Positions 7,713 to 16,583 of a stretch of 64,000 nucleotides of DNA are shown in pieces (within the stretch, counting starts at the first letter, position 1; each line of letters starts with the position of its first letter). The notes beneath the pieces were generated by a model that was not told the DNA's origin, made no database searches, and saw nothing but the letters and a program-made list of their open reading frames with translations. The translations under genes and the position numbers were made by a program. Source of the DNA: Chryseobacterium sp. MYb7 (GTDB taxonomy: Bacteria; Bacteroidota; Bacteroidia; Flavobacteriales; Weeksellaceae); assembly GCF_002979455.1 (NCBI RefSeq), contig NZ_PCOU01000006.1:1-64000 (forward strand). Direction: 5' to 3'.

Positions 7713-9401
7713 TTACTCCACCGCTACAGAATCATCCCCACGCCCATCTGCCACAGCATGAATATTTCCTTTTTCATCAAGGACAATCATTTCTGTTTTC
7801 CCGATATATTTTGTTTTTTCAATCACGTAATTTTTGCTTTTCAGTTCAGAAATAGTGCTTTCCGGGAAATTATTTTCCACAGTAATGGTTTCTGGCAGCC
7901 ACTGATGATGGAACTTCGGTGCATTGACAGAAGTGTTGGCATTCAGTTTAAAATCTACCACATTTACAATAGATTGATACACGGAAGTCGGGATTGTAGT
8001 CCCTCCAGGTGTTCCCACAACCATAAAAGGCTTTCCATTCTTAAGGATAATCGTTGGAGTCATGGAAGAAAGCATTCTCTTATTAGGCTGGATAGAATTG
8101 GCTTCTCCTCCTACAGCTCCGAACATGTTCGGTACACCCGGTTTTATAGAGAAATCATCCATTTCATTATTTAAAAAGAATCCGGCTCCTGAAACTAAAA
8201 CTTTACTTCCGTAATAACCATTAAGAGTTGTGGTTACAGAAGCGGCGTTTCCATCCTTATCCAATACAGAAATATGAGTAGTCTGCATAGATTCTTTGGG
8301 CTGTTCTATGATTTTTCCTACATCCGCACTTGGAGTAGCTTTGTCAAAACTGAAGCTTTTCCATCTTCCTTTCAAATAGTCATCAGAGATCAGGTAAGAT
8401 GTTTTATCCTGAATAAAATCCGGATCACCCATATATTCTGCTCTGTCTGCATAGGCTCTTCTTTCTGCTTCAGTCATAATCTGAACAGCTTTTGTAGAGT
8501 TTTGCTGGTATTTTTCAAGATTTTCAAAACTGGCCATTCTTAGCATTTGAGCAAGAAGAACCCCGCCGCTTGAGGGTAAAGGCATGGTGACAACATCGTT
8601 TCCTTTGTAATCAAATTCCAGTGCTTTTCTTTCGGCAACTTTATAATTTTTAAGATCTTCCAGGGTAATAATTCCGTTGCCTCTTTTCATTTCTGCAACC
8701 AAGAGATCAGCTGTTTTTCCTTCATAAAAACCTTTAGCACCTAATTTTTGGATAAGTTTCAAAGTCTCAGCTAAGTCTTTTTGAACCAAAAGATCTCCGG
8801 CTTTCCATGGAGTCTCTTTTACAAAAATGATAGAAGATTTATTATGTTTCTGGAATTTCTCTCGCTGGCTGTTCAGCATATCTGCTTCCTTATCGGTGAT
8901 AGCAAATCCTTTTTCAGCAAGATCAATAGCAGGTTGAATAATCTTTTCCATAGGAAGTTTACAGTATTTCAGGGTGGCAAAGAATCCAGCTACGCTTCCG
9001 GGAATTCCTACTGCCAGTCTTCCGTTTTGGGAAAGGTCGGTATCTGCTTTTCCTTTTTTATCAATATACATATCTCTGGAAGCCTTTTTAGGAGCTGTTT
9101 CTCTATAATCCAGAGTGAATTTTTCACCATTGCTTTTTACGCCAACCAAAAATCCGCCTCCACCGATATTTCCTGCTTGCGGATATACAACAGCAAGAGC
9201 GTATTGTGTTGCGGTAACAGCATCGTAGGCATTTCCGCCCATCTTTAAGATTTTGACTCCCGCTTCACTGGCTAATGGGTGTGCAGAGACTACAACCCCT
9301 TTATTTTTTACCTGTACTTCCTTAATAATATTGATATCTGTGAATTGGGCCCAGCTGAGTTGAGCCGCTAACAGCATCGAAGCAATTAAAATCTTCTTCA
9401 T
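7713..9401 (-). CDS. ggt: Gamma-glutamyltransferase
   Basis: A 562-residue secreted Ntn hydrolase precursor that cleaves glutathione and transfers the gamma-glutamyl group. The signal peptide ends LSWAQ (residue 19). The N-terminal block GGNAYDAVTA followed by GGGGFLV is typical. Autoprocessing should occur before Thr374 in SMQTTHISVLDKDGNA, making that Thr the nucleophile of the small subunit; GAGFFLNNEMDDF and GTPGGTTIPTSV complete the active site. Length matches the family. Periplasmic location is inferred from the signal peptide. It is divergent from the threonine dehydrogenase gene. Confidence 0.95.
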   Translation of the reverse strand: MKKILIASMLLAAQLSWAQFTDINIIKEVQVKNKGVVVSAHPLASEAGVKILKMGGNAYDAVTATQYALAVVYPQAGNIGGGGFLVGVKSNGEKFTLDYRETAPKKASRDMYIDKKGKADTDLSQNGRLAVGIPGSVAGFFATLKYCKLPMEKIIQPAIDLAEKGFAITDKEADMLNSQREKFQKHNKSSIIFVKETPWKAGDLLVQKDLAETLKLIQKLGAKGFYEGKTADLLVAEMKRGNGIITLEDLKNYKVAERKALEFDYKGNDVVTMPLPSSGGVLLAQMLRMASFENLEKYQQNSTKAVQIMTEAERRAYADRAEYMGDPDFIQDKTSYLISDDYLKGRWKSFSFDKATPSADVGKIIEQPKESMQTTHISVLDKDGNAASVTTTLNGYYGSKVLVSGAGFFLNNEMDDFSIKPGVPNMFGAVGGEANSIQPNKRMLSSMTPTIILKNGKPFMVVGTPGGTTIPTSVYQSIVNVVDFKLNANTSVNAPKFHHQWLPETITVENNFPESTISELKSKNYVIEKTKYIGKTEMIVLDEKGNIHAVADGRGDDSVAVE

Positions 9402-9421
9402 ATGATTGTTTTTCTTTGAAA

Positions 9422-9429
9422 CAAAATTA
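9422..9429 (-). promoter_or_regulatory. Promoter of ggt
   Basis: On the minus strand TAATTTTG (TAnnTTTG) lies 20 nt before the ggt ATG, with a TTG (within TTGACA) about 19 nt further upstream at 9449-9451: the expected -33/-7 layout. Confidence 0.65.
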
Positions 9430-9571
9430 TTGAATTTTAAGTTAATGTCAACTGATGATGATTGTATTTGATTATTTCTATTGTTTATGAGAATTTTGAC
9501 TGGCTTTCAATACCTTTTAGCAATGAAATATTTTAAACAAACCTTTTTTATTATGGTTAACATGTTTTTTT

Positions 9572-9579
9572 TACTTTTG
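9572..9579 (+). promoter_or_regulatory. TAnnTTTG box of the threonine dehydrogenase gene
   Basis: TACTTTTG ends 24 nt before the ATG at 9604. It lies downstream of the earlier in-frame ATGs, which argues against them as starts. Confidence 0.65.
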
Positions 9580-9603
9580 TACAATTCTAAAAAAAATGTG
9601 AAA

Positions 9604-10569
9604 ATGGAATCCTATACGGAAAGAATACTGATTACAGGTGCCTTGGGACAAATTGGTACCGAACTGACGAACAGACTTGTTGAAATCCACGGCGCTGAAA
9701 ATGTGGTTGCTTCAGGATTAGACAGATGGCAGGAAGGAATTACTTCTGCCGGACACTATGAAAGAATGGATGTTACCAATACCCAATTGGTAAGACAGGT
9801 AATTAAAGATTACGACATCACCACAGTGTATCACCTTGCTTCCCTTTTATCCGGAACTTCGGAAAAGCAGCCTATTTTTGCGTGGAAACTGAATCTTGAA
9901 CCACTACTTCATTTTTGTGAAATGGCGAAAGAAGGACTTCTTAAAAAGATCTTCTGGCCAAGTTCTATCGCAGTGTTTGGAAAAGGAATTCCAAAGCATG
10001 ATGTAGGACAGGATGTGGTACTGAACCCAACAACTGTTTACGGGATCTCTAAAATGGCAGGGGAGAAGTGGTGCGAATATTATTTCGACAAATATGGGGT
10101 AGATGTAAGAAGTATCAGATACCCTGGATTGATCTCATGGAAAACTCCGGCAGGAGGTGGAACCACAGACTATGCAGTTGAGATTTTCTACAAAGCGATT
10201 GAAGATGGAAAGTATACAAGTTTCATTTCCGAGAATACAGGAATGCCGATGTTGTATATGGATGATGCCATCAATGCAACTCTGAAATTAATGGAAGCTC
10301 CTAAAGAAAGTGTAACGGTTCGTTCTTCTTATAATTTGGGTGGAATGTCATTTACTCCGAAAGAATTGTCAGATGAAATCAAGAAAGAAATTCCAGATTT
10401 TACGATTGATTATAACCCGGATTTCAGACAAGCAATTGCAGACTCATGGCCAGCTTCAATTGATGATTCTGTAGCTAAAAAAGACTGGGGCTTGACTTAT
10501 GATTTCGGAATTTCTGAAATGACAAAAGATATGATTAAGAATCTGAAGGTAAAATTAGGGAAGGATTAA
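9604..10569 (+). CDS. L-threonine 3-dehydrogenase, SDR type
   Basis: A 321-residue extended short-chain dehydrogenase. It has the NAD loop GALGQIGTEL (residues 11-20), the DVTN segment, the YHLAS block, the catalytic Ser in WPSSIAVFG and the Tyr-x3-Lys motif YGISK. The specificity-region pattern RYPGLISWKTPAGGGTTDYA is that of SDR L-threonine dehydrogenases described from Flavobacterium and relatives. The reaction is L-threonine to 2-amino-3-ketobutyrate with NAD. The reading frame extends to 9481, but the promoter box lies inside that extension, so the start at 9604 is preferred. Confidence 0.85.
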   Translation: MESYTERILITGALGQIGTELTNRLVEIHGAENVVASGLDRWQEGITSAGHYERMDVTNTQLVRQVIKDYDITTVYHLASLLSGTSEKQPIFAWKLNLEPLLHFCEMAKEGLLKKIFWPSSIAVFGKGIPKHDVGQDVVLNPTTVYGISKMAGEKWCEYYFDKYGVDVRSIRYPGLISWKTPAGGGTTDYAVEIFYKAIEDGKYTSFISENTGMPMLYMDDAINATLKLMEAPKESVTVRSSYNLGGMSFTPKELSDEIKKEIPDFTIDYNPDFRQAIADSWPASIDDSVAKKDWGLTYDFGISEMTKDMIKNLKVKLGKD

Positions 10570-10653
10570 TAATGTAAAGTTTTACTTTAATTAATTATTA
10601 TTTTAACATCTGATTTGTAGTATTTTATATAATTTACATAAACTTTAATTTAA

Positions 10654-11406
10654 ATGGTATTATTGACTTTTAACATCACGTGTATTGAAGCTGAAGTAAA
10701 AAATGGCTCTCAGATTACTGCTGATGAGAGATTGAAAATCATAGAAGATAATACCAGAGCGATTCTTAGAATTTTAGATATTCATGATATCAAATCAAGT
10801 TTTTTTGTAGAGATTTCTCTTACCGGAAAACTTCAGAATTTAATAAAAGCAATTTCATCCAAAGGGCATGAAATTGCTTTTTATCATAAAGATTCCAATC
10901 CTGAAGAAATTGAAAATGCCAAGAAGAATATTCAGGAACTTTTGGAAAAACAGATCAGGGGAATTCGTCAGAAAGATGTAAAAGTTTCACAGGAAATTTT
11001 GAAGCTGATGGAATTTAATTACGTCTCCAATATTGATAATGCCAATATTCTTTTTCCTTTCAAAAGACTCAAAAGAGATACAGTGATTACCGAAGAAGAC
11101 GGGCTGAGTATTGTCCCGGAAAGTATCTCTCCGTACAGTCAGCTCCCTTACAATGATTTTGTATTTCAGATCCTGCCAATGAAGTATTATCAGAATATGG
11201 TGCTGGAGACTCTACAGAATGAAGAGTTTGTGTTGATCTATTTAAATACATGGCAGTTTACGGATTTTAAGAAGTACCGTTTTGAAATACCATTCTACCG
11301 AAGCTTATTTTCGGGCAAAAAAATGGAGGACAAATTAGATGCCCTCCTTACTTTTCTTAACGACAGGGAAATGGCTACTTCCCGCATGAAAGATTATATT
11401 TTTTAG
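10654..11406 (+). CDS. Divergent polysaccharide deacetylase-like protein
   Basis: A 250-residue protein with a NodB-like layout: VLLTFNIT at the N-terminus where active enzymes have TFD, then FFVEISL and SSKGHEIAFYHKD where the metal-binding H-x-x-x-H motif should be. The first catalytic Asp is replaced by Asn and the histidine pair is incomplete, so activity is doubtful. The end (FEIPFYRSLFSGKKMEDKLDALL) resembles the C-terminal region of DUF3473-like deacetylases. No signal peptide is present. It may be an intracellular or scaffold relative. Single gene after the threonine dehydrogenase. Confidence 0.65.
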   Translation: MVLLTFNITCIEAEVKNGSQITADERLKIIEDNTRAILRILDIHDIKSSFFVEISLTGKLQNLIKAISSKGHEIAFYHKDSNPEEIENAKKNIQELLEKQIRGIRQKDVKVSQEILKLMEFNYVSNIDNANILFPFKRLKRDTVITEEDGLSIVPESISPYSQLPYNDFVFQILPMKYYQNMVLETLQNEEFVLIYLNTWQFTDFKKYRFEIPFYRSLFSGKKMEDKLDALLTFLNDREMATSRMKDYIF

Positions 11407-11606
11407 GTAATAGGTGTTAGGTTGCTGATATTCGGTTGCAGGTTTTAGGGAGTTTGAGAGTGGGAGTGTCTGAGGGGTTAGTGTAGTGGGTAATCAGGAA
11501 CAAAAACAACCCGCAACTCGAAACAAAATAAAATCACTACCAGCAATTCACATCTCGAAACCCGTAATAAAATAAACTCGCAACTAACAACCCGAACCCC
11601 GCACCC
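11407..11606. repeat. Dispersed intergenic repeat, copy 2
   Basis: The gap between convergent genes contains the same word-rich element as 6128-6246, here in forward orientation. It includes GAGTTTGAGAGTGGGAGTG, a version of the core at about 11489-11511 with one substitution and one deletion, and CCCGCAACTCG. No ORF. Confidence 0.75.
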
Positions 11607-12812
11607 CTAGCTCAGTTCAAAAAGGGTGATTTCCGGCAATACGCCCACTCTTCCCGGATATCCTAATACCCCAAATCCTCTGTTTACATACAGTAGTTTT
11701 CCTTCGCTTTCGTATAAATCAGCCCATTTTGGGTATCTGTATTGTACTGGTGACCATTTTACATTTTTAAGATCCAGACCAAACTGCATTCCGTGTGTGT
11801 GTCCCGAAAGGGTCAAATGGATGTTGGAAGGGTGTTTTTTTACTACATAATCAAAATGGGTAGGGTCATGGCTCATTAAGATTTTGGTGGCAGATTCTGG
11901 CACACCATTTAAAGCATCATCTATTTTTCCGAATTGAGGAAATGGTTTCAATCCCCAGTTTTCAACACCCAGAATGTAGAGTTTTTCTCCGTTTTTCTCA
12001 ATGACTCTGTGTTCATTTCTCAGCATATCAAAACCTGCCTGTTTTTCATAGTTGATCAGGGTGTCAAGGTTTTCTTTTTTGGCTGCAGGTGATTCCCAGG
12101 TTACATAATCTCCGTAATCATGGTTTCCTAATACCGCAAATTTGCCGTCTTTAGCCTGAATTTTTGAGAATAAAGGAATAAAGGGTTTGAACTCATCCGC
12201 AACGTTATTCACCATGTCTCCGGTAAATAATACCAAATCAGGCTTCTGTTCGTTGATCAGGTCAATGGCATGCTGCAACTTGCTCGGATCAGAGAAACTT
12301 CCACTGTGCACATCGGAAATCTGAATAATTTTGTAACCTTTAAAACTTTTGGGAAGATTGGCGAAATTAACTCTTACCCGTCTTACTTTGTGTCTGTATT
12401 TTCCAAACGTAATTCCGTCAATAAAAAGAGCGGAAAGAACACCACTCATGCCAAGTCCTACAAGACTCAGGAACTTCCTTCTTTCCGGGAAGAAATTTTC
12501 CGCAGGTTTTGCAAAGCCAATAAGGTAGCCTCCGACTCTGAAGATATCATCAATTAATAAAAACAGAACCACGAAAATTTTTGGAAGGATAAAAATCAAA
12601 AATAATGAAATCATAATCTGAGCCCTTACCATACTTCGGTCTGACCTTTGGTAATGAGTGACTTCATAGGCGAAAAATCCATATACAGCTAACGAAATTA
12701 CCCAATATCCGATTTTGATCCAGGAATTATCAGTAAGTGTTCTGATGGCCTGATAAATATACACTTCCAAAAAAAGGAAGATTCCAGCGATGATTAAAAG
12801 ATTCTTTTGCAT
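11607..12812 (-). CDS. Membrane-anchored metallophosphoesterase (YkuE-like)
   Basis: A 401-residue protein with four hydrophobic segments in the first 150 residues, then a calcineurin-type phosphoesterase domain. All metal-binding motifs are present: QISDVHSG, FTGDMVNN, VLGNHDYG, MSHDP and SGHTHGMQ. The phosphatase domain follows a Tat-like RRKFLSL stretch, but here inside a multi-pass N-terminus. Substrate unknown; related proteins act on cell-envelope or lipid phosphates. It lies downstream of the KAS III gene on the same strand, with a terminator between. Confidence 0.85.
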   Translation of the reverse strand: MQKNLLIIAGIFLFLEVYIYQAIRTLTDNSWIKIGYWVISLAVYGFFAYEVTHYQRSDRSMVRAQIMISLFLIFILPKIFVVLFLLIDDIFRVGGYLIGFAKPAENFFPERRKFLSLVGLGMSGVLSALFIDGITFGKYRHKVRRVRVNFANLPKSFKGYKIIQISDVHSGSFSDPSKLQHAIDLINEQKPDLVLFTGDMVNNVADEFKPFIPLFSKIQAKDGKFAVLGNHDYGDYVTWESPAAKKENLDTLINYEKQAGFDMLRNEHRVIEKNGEKLYILGVENWGLKPFPQFGKIDDALNGVPESATKILMSHDPTHFDYVVKKHPSNIHLTLSGHTHGMQFGLDLKNVKWSPVQYRYPKWADLYESEGKLLYVNRGFGVLGYPGRVGVLPEITLFELS

Positions 12813-12826
12813 GTTCTGATCAAAAA

Positions 12827-12858
12827 AAGCACAAAGAATAACTTCCCTGTGCTTTTAT
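12827..12858 (-). terminator. Terminator after the KAS III gene
   Basis: Stem AAAAGCACA/TGTGCTTTT around a 14-nt loop; on the minus strand it ends in a T run. Confidence 0.7.
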
Positions 12859-12882
12859 ATTTTTTTTGTTTATTAAATATTA

Positions 12883-13950
12883 TTAAGGAAATCTGTAAAC
12901 GATAGCATTGATATTCATTCCGGCACCTACCGAAGTCATCACAACGTTACCTTTTTCTTTAAACGATTGACCTGCCATTTTTCCTTTAATTATTAAATCA
13001 TACATGGTAGGAATGGTTGCTACAGAAGTATTTCCAAGATCCTGAATGGTCATAGGAGAGATCGCGTGATCATATTCTTTCACATCATAAAGCTTGTGAA
13101 GTCTCTCAATCATAGCGTAATCCATTTTAGCGTTAGCCTGATGTATTAAGATTTTATCTATATCTTCAATAGAAAGACCTGCATCTGTAATAGTATCCTT
13201 GATCGCATCAGGTACATTTTTAAGAGCATATTCATAAATCTTTCTTCCCAACATTCTTACATAAAGACGTTTCTGATCTGCTTCTTTATTGATAGATGGT
13301 TGGTTTTCAAGGTAGTTTAATTCCGGTCCGTTATCACAGATCGTGTTGTGGGCAATAATTCCCACATTTTCTTCGTCAGTGGCTTTTACAACTACTGCTC
13401 CGGCACCATCAGCAAAGATCATTCTGTTTCTGTCATATGGATCTGTTACTCTGCTTAATGTTTCAGCTCCAATCACAAGGATGGTTTTAGCAACCTTGGC
13501 TTTGATTAAATTATCAGATAAAATCATTGCTTCTACCCACCCTGGGCATCCGAAAACCATATCATACGTGATGCATTTTCTGTTTTTGATTCCAAGCTTA
13601 TTCTTTACTCTCGCTGCCATAGTCGGCATAAAATCAGCGTATCCGTTTTCGGTAACTTCCCCGAAATTACTTGCGTAGATGATATAATCTAATTCCTCGC
13701 CGTCTACTTTTGCATCCTCAAGGGCGATTTTTGCAGCTTCATAACCGATTTGTGAATTGGAAAGATCATCCTCAATGAATCTCCTGTTTTCGATTTCTGT
13801 AATCTCTACAAATTTCGCAATGGTCTCTTCCACAGGCTTTTCAATCTTTACTCCGTCTTCAGTATAGAACTCGGAATTCATGAAGTAATCTCTACCAATA
13901 ACTCTGTTCGGAATATAAGACCCAGAGCCAATAATGATCGTATTCGGCAT
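12883..13950 (-). CDS. Beta-ketoacyl-ACP synthase III family protein
   Basis: A 355-residue thiolase-fold enzyme that condenses an acyl-CoA with malonyl-ACP or a related unit. The catalytic triad is intact: Cys135 in VFGCPGWVEA, His270 in ILIHQAN and Asn307 in LGNTSVATIP. The C-terminus GNVVMTSVGAGMNINA is typical. It does not sit in a fatty acid synthesis operon, so it may serve a secondary acyl pathway rather than housekeeping FabH. It is divergent from the ubiE operon. Confidence 0.85.
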   Translation of the reverse strand: MPNTIIIGSGSYIPNRVIGRDYFMNSEFYTEDGVKIEKPVEETIAKFVEITEIENRRFIEDDLSNSQIGYEAAKIALEDAKVDGEELDYIIYASNFGEVTENGYADFMPTMAARVKNKLGIKNRKCITYDMVFGCPGWVEAMILSDNLIKAKVAKTILVIGAETLSRVTDPYDRNRMIFADGAGAVVVKATDEENVGIIAHNTICDNGPELNYLENQPSINKEADQKRLYVRMLGRKIYEYALKNVPDAIKDTITDAGLSIEDIDKILIHQANAKMDYAMIERLHKLYDVKEYDHAISPMTIQDLGNTSVATIPTMYDLIIKGKMAGQSFKEKGNVVMTSVGAGMNINAIVYRFP

Positions 13951-13976
13951 TCGTTTATATGATTTTTTTAAAGATG

Positions 13977-13984
13977 CAAAGTTA
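13977..13984 (-). promoter_or_regulatory. TAnnTTTG box of the KAS III gene
   Basis: TAACTTTG on the minus strand, 26 nt before the ATG. It forms a divergent pair with the box at 14022. Confidence 0.6.
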
Positions 13985-14021
13985 ATAATTAATATTAATA
14001 ACAGAGAATTAAAAATATTAT

Positions 14022-14029
14022 TAAATTTG
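14022..14029 (+). promoter_or_regulatory. TAnnTTTG box of the hypothetical-ubiE-porT operon
   Basis: TAAATTTG ends 22 nt before the ATG at 14052. Confidence 0.65.
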
Positions 14030-14051
14030 CAAAAATTGTACTTTACAATCT

Positions 14052-14621
14052 ATGAAAAACAACTCGTCCTTAAAAGGCTTACTTATTGCAGCTGTGGCGT
14101 TTATCGTTGCCTTTGGGATCTACTTCCTTTTTTTAGCCAAGAAGAATTATTATGTGGTAGATAATCCTACCCCGAATACGTATTACTTTAAGATCAATAA
14201 CGGATCTGAAGGAATTATTTCAGCGGGGCAGTATGTGCATGTGGATTTGAATAAAGGGAAAAACTCTATTCAGGTTTTTGATCAGAACAAAAAAATGCTT
14301 TATGATTCAGCATTTGAAGTGAATAAACTTCGTGGTCTGATTAATATTACCCACCAGGATTACTATGTGAATGATCAGTATTACGGATACAATCTTAAAA
14401 AAGATTCGTTGCTGTCGGCACTTGATAAAACCGTTATTGACGGAAAGGATTATTACGGAGGAGCGAAACGCTTCAACAAGCTTTACACAGAAGATTTTTA
14501 CTACAATGTAGATGAAGATTATGATAAAGTGATCAAGAATATCCAGCAAGTGGAATCAAGATCTAAAATCTTCAGAAAGCAGGATTACCTAAATTATTAT
14601 AAAGAATATTACAAGTTTTAA
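14052..14621 (+). CDS. Hypothetical single-pass membrane protein
   Basis: A 189-residue protein with one N-terminal membrane helix (residues 8-27, LKGLLIAAVAFIVAFGIYFL) and a Tyr/Lys/Asp-rich extracytoplasmic domain (NYYKEYYKF at the end). No family is recognised. It is the first gene of an operon with ubiE and porT (gap of 3 nt to the ubiE start), which hints at a housekeeping envelope role but does not define it. Confidence 0.8.
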   Translation: MKNNSSLKGLLIAAVAFIVAFGIYFLFLAKKNYYVVDNPTPNTYYFKINNGSEGIISAGQYVHVDLNKGKNSIQVFDQNKKMLYDSAFEVNKLRGLINITHQDYYVNDQYYGYNLKKDSLLSALDKTVIDGKDYYGGAKRFNKLYTEDFYYNVDEDYDKVIKNIQQVESRSKIFRKQDYLNYYKEYYKF

Positions 14622-14624
14622 GTT

Positions 14625-15356
14625 TTGACAAAAGATATCACCAAAGTTACTCCCTACAATTCAGAGGCTACAAAAAAGAGCCAGGTAGAGGATATGTTCG
14701 ACAATATTGCACCGAAGTACGACCTTCTGAACCGTGTTTTATCCATGAAAATTGACATTCTGTGGAGAAATAAACTGGTAAAATGGATGAAAAATGATAA
14801 TCCGCAGGAAGTGCTGGATGTGGCTACAGGAACGGGAGATCTGGCAATTACGATTGAAAAAGGAACCGGTTCTAAAGTAGTTGGATTAGATTTATCACAA
14901 CAAATGCTGAATGTTGGCGTTATTAAAATAAAAAAACTTAAATTAGACGGCAAAATTTCCATGCAAAAAGGAGATGCAGAAAATTTACCTTTCGAGGACA
15001 ATAGATTTGATGCTGTTTCCGTTGCATTTGGAGTAAGGAATTTTGAAAACCTTACCAAAGGTTTGGCAGAGTTAAGAAGAGTAGTTAAAGATAACAAAAG
15101 TGTTTATATACTGGAGTTTTCAAAGGTAGAGGGTTTCATGGGGCCATTTTATATGTTTTATTTCAAAAATATATTGCCTGCCATCGGCAGATTGGTTTCT
15201 AAGGATAATAGGGCGTATACATACCTTCCGGATTCTGTAAATGCTTTTCCTTTCGGGGAGAAGATGAAGCAAATTCTTTTAGATACGGGATTTAAGAAAG
15301 TTGAATATAAAAAATTAAGTTTAGGTATAGCCACAATTTATAAAGCAACAAAGTAA
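14625..15356 (+). CDS. ubiE: Demethylmenaquinone methyltransferase
   Basis: A 243-residue SAM-dependent methyltransferase that makes menaquinone from demethylmenaquinone. The SAM motif DVATGTGDLAI, the segment VGLDLSQQML and the family signature AFGVRNFENL are present. The start is a TTG three nt after the previous stop; the next ATG would delete the conserved N-terminal MFDNIAPKYD lead-in (the frame reads TKDITKVTPYNSEATKK before it), so TTG is preferred. It is followed after 3 nt by porT, an arrangement known from Flavobacterium relatives. Confidence 0.92.
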   Translation: MTKDITKVTPYNSEATKKSQVEDMFDNIAPKYDLLNRVLSMKIDILWRNKLVKWMKNDNPQEVLDVATGTGDLAITIEKGTGSKVVGLDLSQQMLNVGVIKIKKLKLDGKISMQKGDAENLPFEDNRFDAVSVAFGVRNFENLTKGLAELRRVVKDNKSVYILEFSKVEGFMGPFYMFYFKNILPAIGRLVSKDNRAYTYLPDSVNAFPFGEKMKQILLDTGFKKVEYKKLSLGIATIYKATK

Positions 15357-15359
15357 CCT

Positions 15360-16142
15360 ATGAATAAATTTCTATTAAAAGCACTGGTTTTAACCTCAGT
15401 AAATGTTGCCGTCTTTGCAAACGCGCAATTCAGAACCCGAAACAGAATGGATAAGTTGGAAGATTTCGACGAACAGAAATTCAGTTGGGGGTTTTATTTG
15501 AACGGGAACAGACTGGATTACCGCATTGTTCTACATCCGAAGTACGGGATGAATGATAATGAAAACCTTGTTACCTCTAAGGAAAGTTATAGTTTCGGTG
15601 CCGGGCTTATTGCAAAATGGAGACTGAATGACTATCTTGACGTAAGAATAGAACCAGGTTTACAGTTTGCACAAAGACAGTTGACTTTTAATACTCAATC
15701 CAATGACATTTATGCAGGTGGGTCTTTGACCAATCCTCCTTTTATGCCAATCCCTTTACAGGAAAAGGATAGAGTAAGAGAAATTAAATCTACTTTGATT
15801 GATATTCCGGTACTTTTGGAACTTCACGGTCAGAGATGGTACAATTCAAGACCTTACGTTGCAGCTGGGGTGAACTATGTAGTAAACCTTCAGTCTAATG
15901 CAACTTCTACAGATGATAACATGCAGGGAATCTACAGATCTACAACGCACAACTTTGCGTGGTCTGCAGAAATGGGAATTCAGTTTTATTTCAACAAATT
16001 TAAACTGACTCCTGCTGTAAGAGGAACATTCTTTATGAACAATGAGAAAGTGGCTGATAATGCTACTACACCTCCTTATTGGTCGTCTGCTATTTCTACA
16101 TTACAGACAAGAGCCGTAATGTTTGTTCTGAAATTTGAGTAA
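15360..16142 (+). CDS. porT: PorT-family type IX secretion outer-membrane protein
   Basis: A 260-residue predicted outer-membrane beta-barrel with a signal peptide ending FANAQ. It has an N-terminal RTRNRMDKLEDFDEQ segment and barrel strands (WGFYLNGNRLDYR, YSFGAGLIAKWRLND) as in PorT/SprT. PorT is needed for the type IX secretion system and gliding-associated export in Bacteroidota. The location directly after ubiE supports the call. The T9SS-dependent LPMO at 44775 is a likely client of this pathway. Confidence 0.82.
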   Translation: MNKFLLKALVLTSVNVAVFANAQFRTRNRMDKLEDFDEQKFSWGFYLNGNRLDYRIVLHPKYGMNDNENLVTSKESYSFGAGLIAKWRLNDYLDVRIEPGLQFAQRQLTFNTQSNDIYAGGSLTNPPFMPIPLQEKDRVREIKSTLIDIPVLLELHGQRWYNSRPYVAAGVNYVVNLQSNATSTDDNMQGIYRSTTHNFAWSAEMGIQFYFNKFKLTPAVRGTFFMNNEKVADNATTPPYWSSAISTLQTRAVMFVLKFE

Positions 16143-16166
16143 AAATATTTCATTCAAAAATAGACG

Positions 16167-16192
16167 GGAGGTGCATTAGCACCTCCTTTTTT
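16167..16192 (+). terminator. Terminator of the ubiE-porT operon
   Basis: 8-bp GC-rich stem GGAGGTGC/GCACCTCC with an ATTA loop and six Ts. Confidence 0.88.
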
Positions 16193-16245
16193 ATTGTTAT
16201 ATCAAAATATAGAGCGTTTTATTTTTGTTAGTGTTATTATTTTTT

Positions 16246-16253
16246 TATTTTTG
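16246..16253 (+). promoter_or_regulatory. TAnnTTTG box before the coiled-coil/zapA genes
   Basis: TATTTTTG ends 27 nt before the ATG at 16281. A second copy is at 16220-16227. Both exclude the upstream TTG frame extension as the protein start. Confidence 0.6.
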
Positions 16254-16280
16254 CTTTTAGTTAGAATATACAAACCTGAA

Positions 16281-16583
16281 ATGCTTCAAGATTTAGAAAA
16301 CAATTTTTCAGAATTAGAGAGAAAGATTTCGACTCTGCAAAAGAACTATAAAAATCTTACGGAAAATTTAAAAGAATTAAATATTGAGCATGAAGAATTG
16401 AAGAAGAAATATGATGAGGAAAGAAGAAAGAATCAGGTATTAGCAGAAGAACAAAAAAATATAAAACTTTATTCAGCAATATCAGGAAATCCTGAACACA
16501 ATAGATTAATGAAAAACCATATCAACAGATTGGTGAAAGAAATTGATTTCTGTATTGCTCAGCTTCAAAACAGTGGATTATAA
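16281..16583 (+). CDS. Small coiled-coil protein upstream of zapA
   Basis: A 100-residue, highly charged protein that is almost entirely coiled coil for residues 1-65 (LERKISTLQKNYKNLTENL, then ELKKKYDEERRKNQ), followed by a short C-terminal part GNPEHNRLMKNHINRLVKEID. No named family is recognised. Its stop codon TAA overlaps the zapA start (TAATGG), so the pair is translationally coupled and probably acts with ZapA at the division ring; size and coiled coil recall ZapB, which is an inference. A frame extension to a TTG at 16194 was rejected because the promoter boxes lie inside it. Confidence 0.8.
   Translation: MLQDLENNFSELERKISTLQKNYKNLTENLKELNIEHEELKKKYDEERRKNQVLAEEQKNIKLYSAISGNPEHNRLMKNHINRLVKEIDFCIAQLQNSGL

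Noticed and set aside
9481..9603. N-terminal extension of the threonine dehydrogenase
   Set aside because: The TAnnTTTG promoter lies inside it and the conserved SDR N-terminus begins at the ATG at 9604.
16194..16280. N-terminal membrane helix of the coiled-coil protein from a TTG start
   Set aside because: The apparent helix is a translation of T-rich promoter DNA that contains two TAnnTTTG boxes; the ATG at 16281 is preferred.
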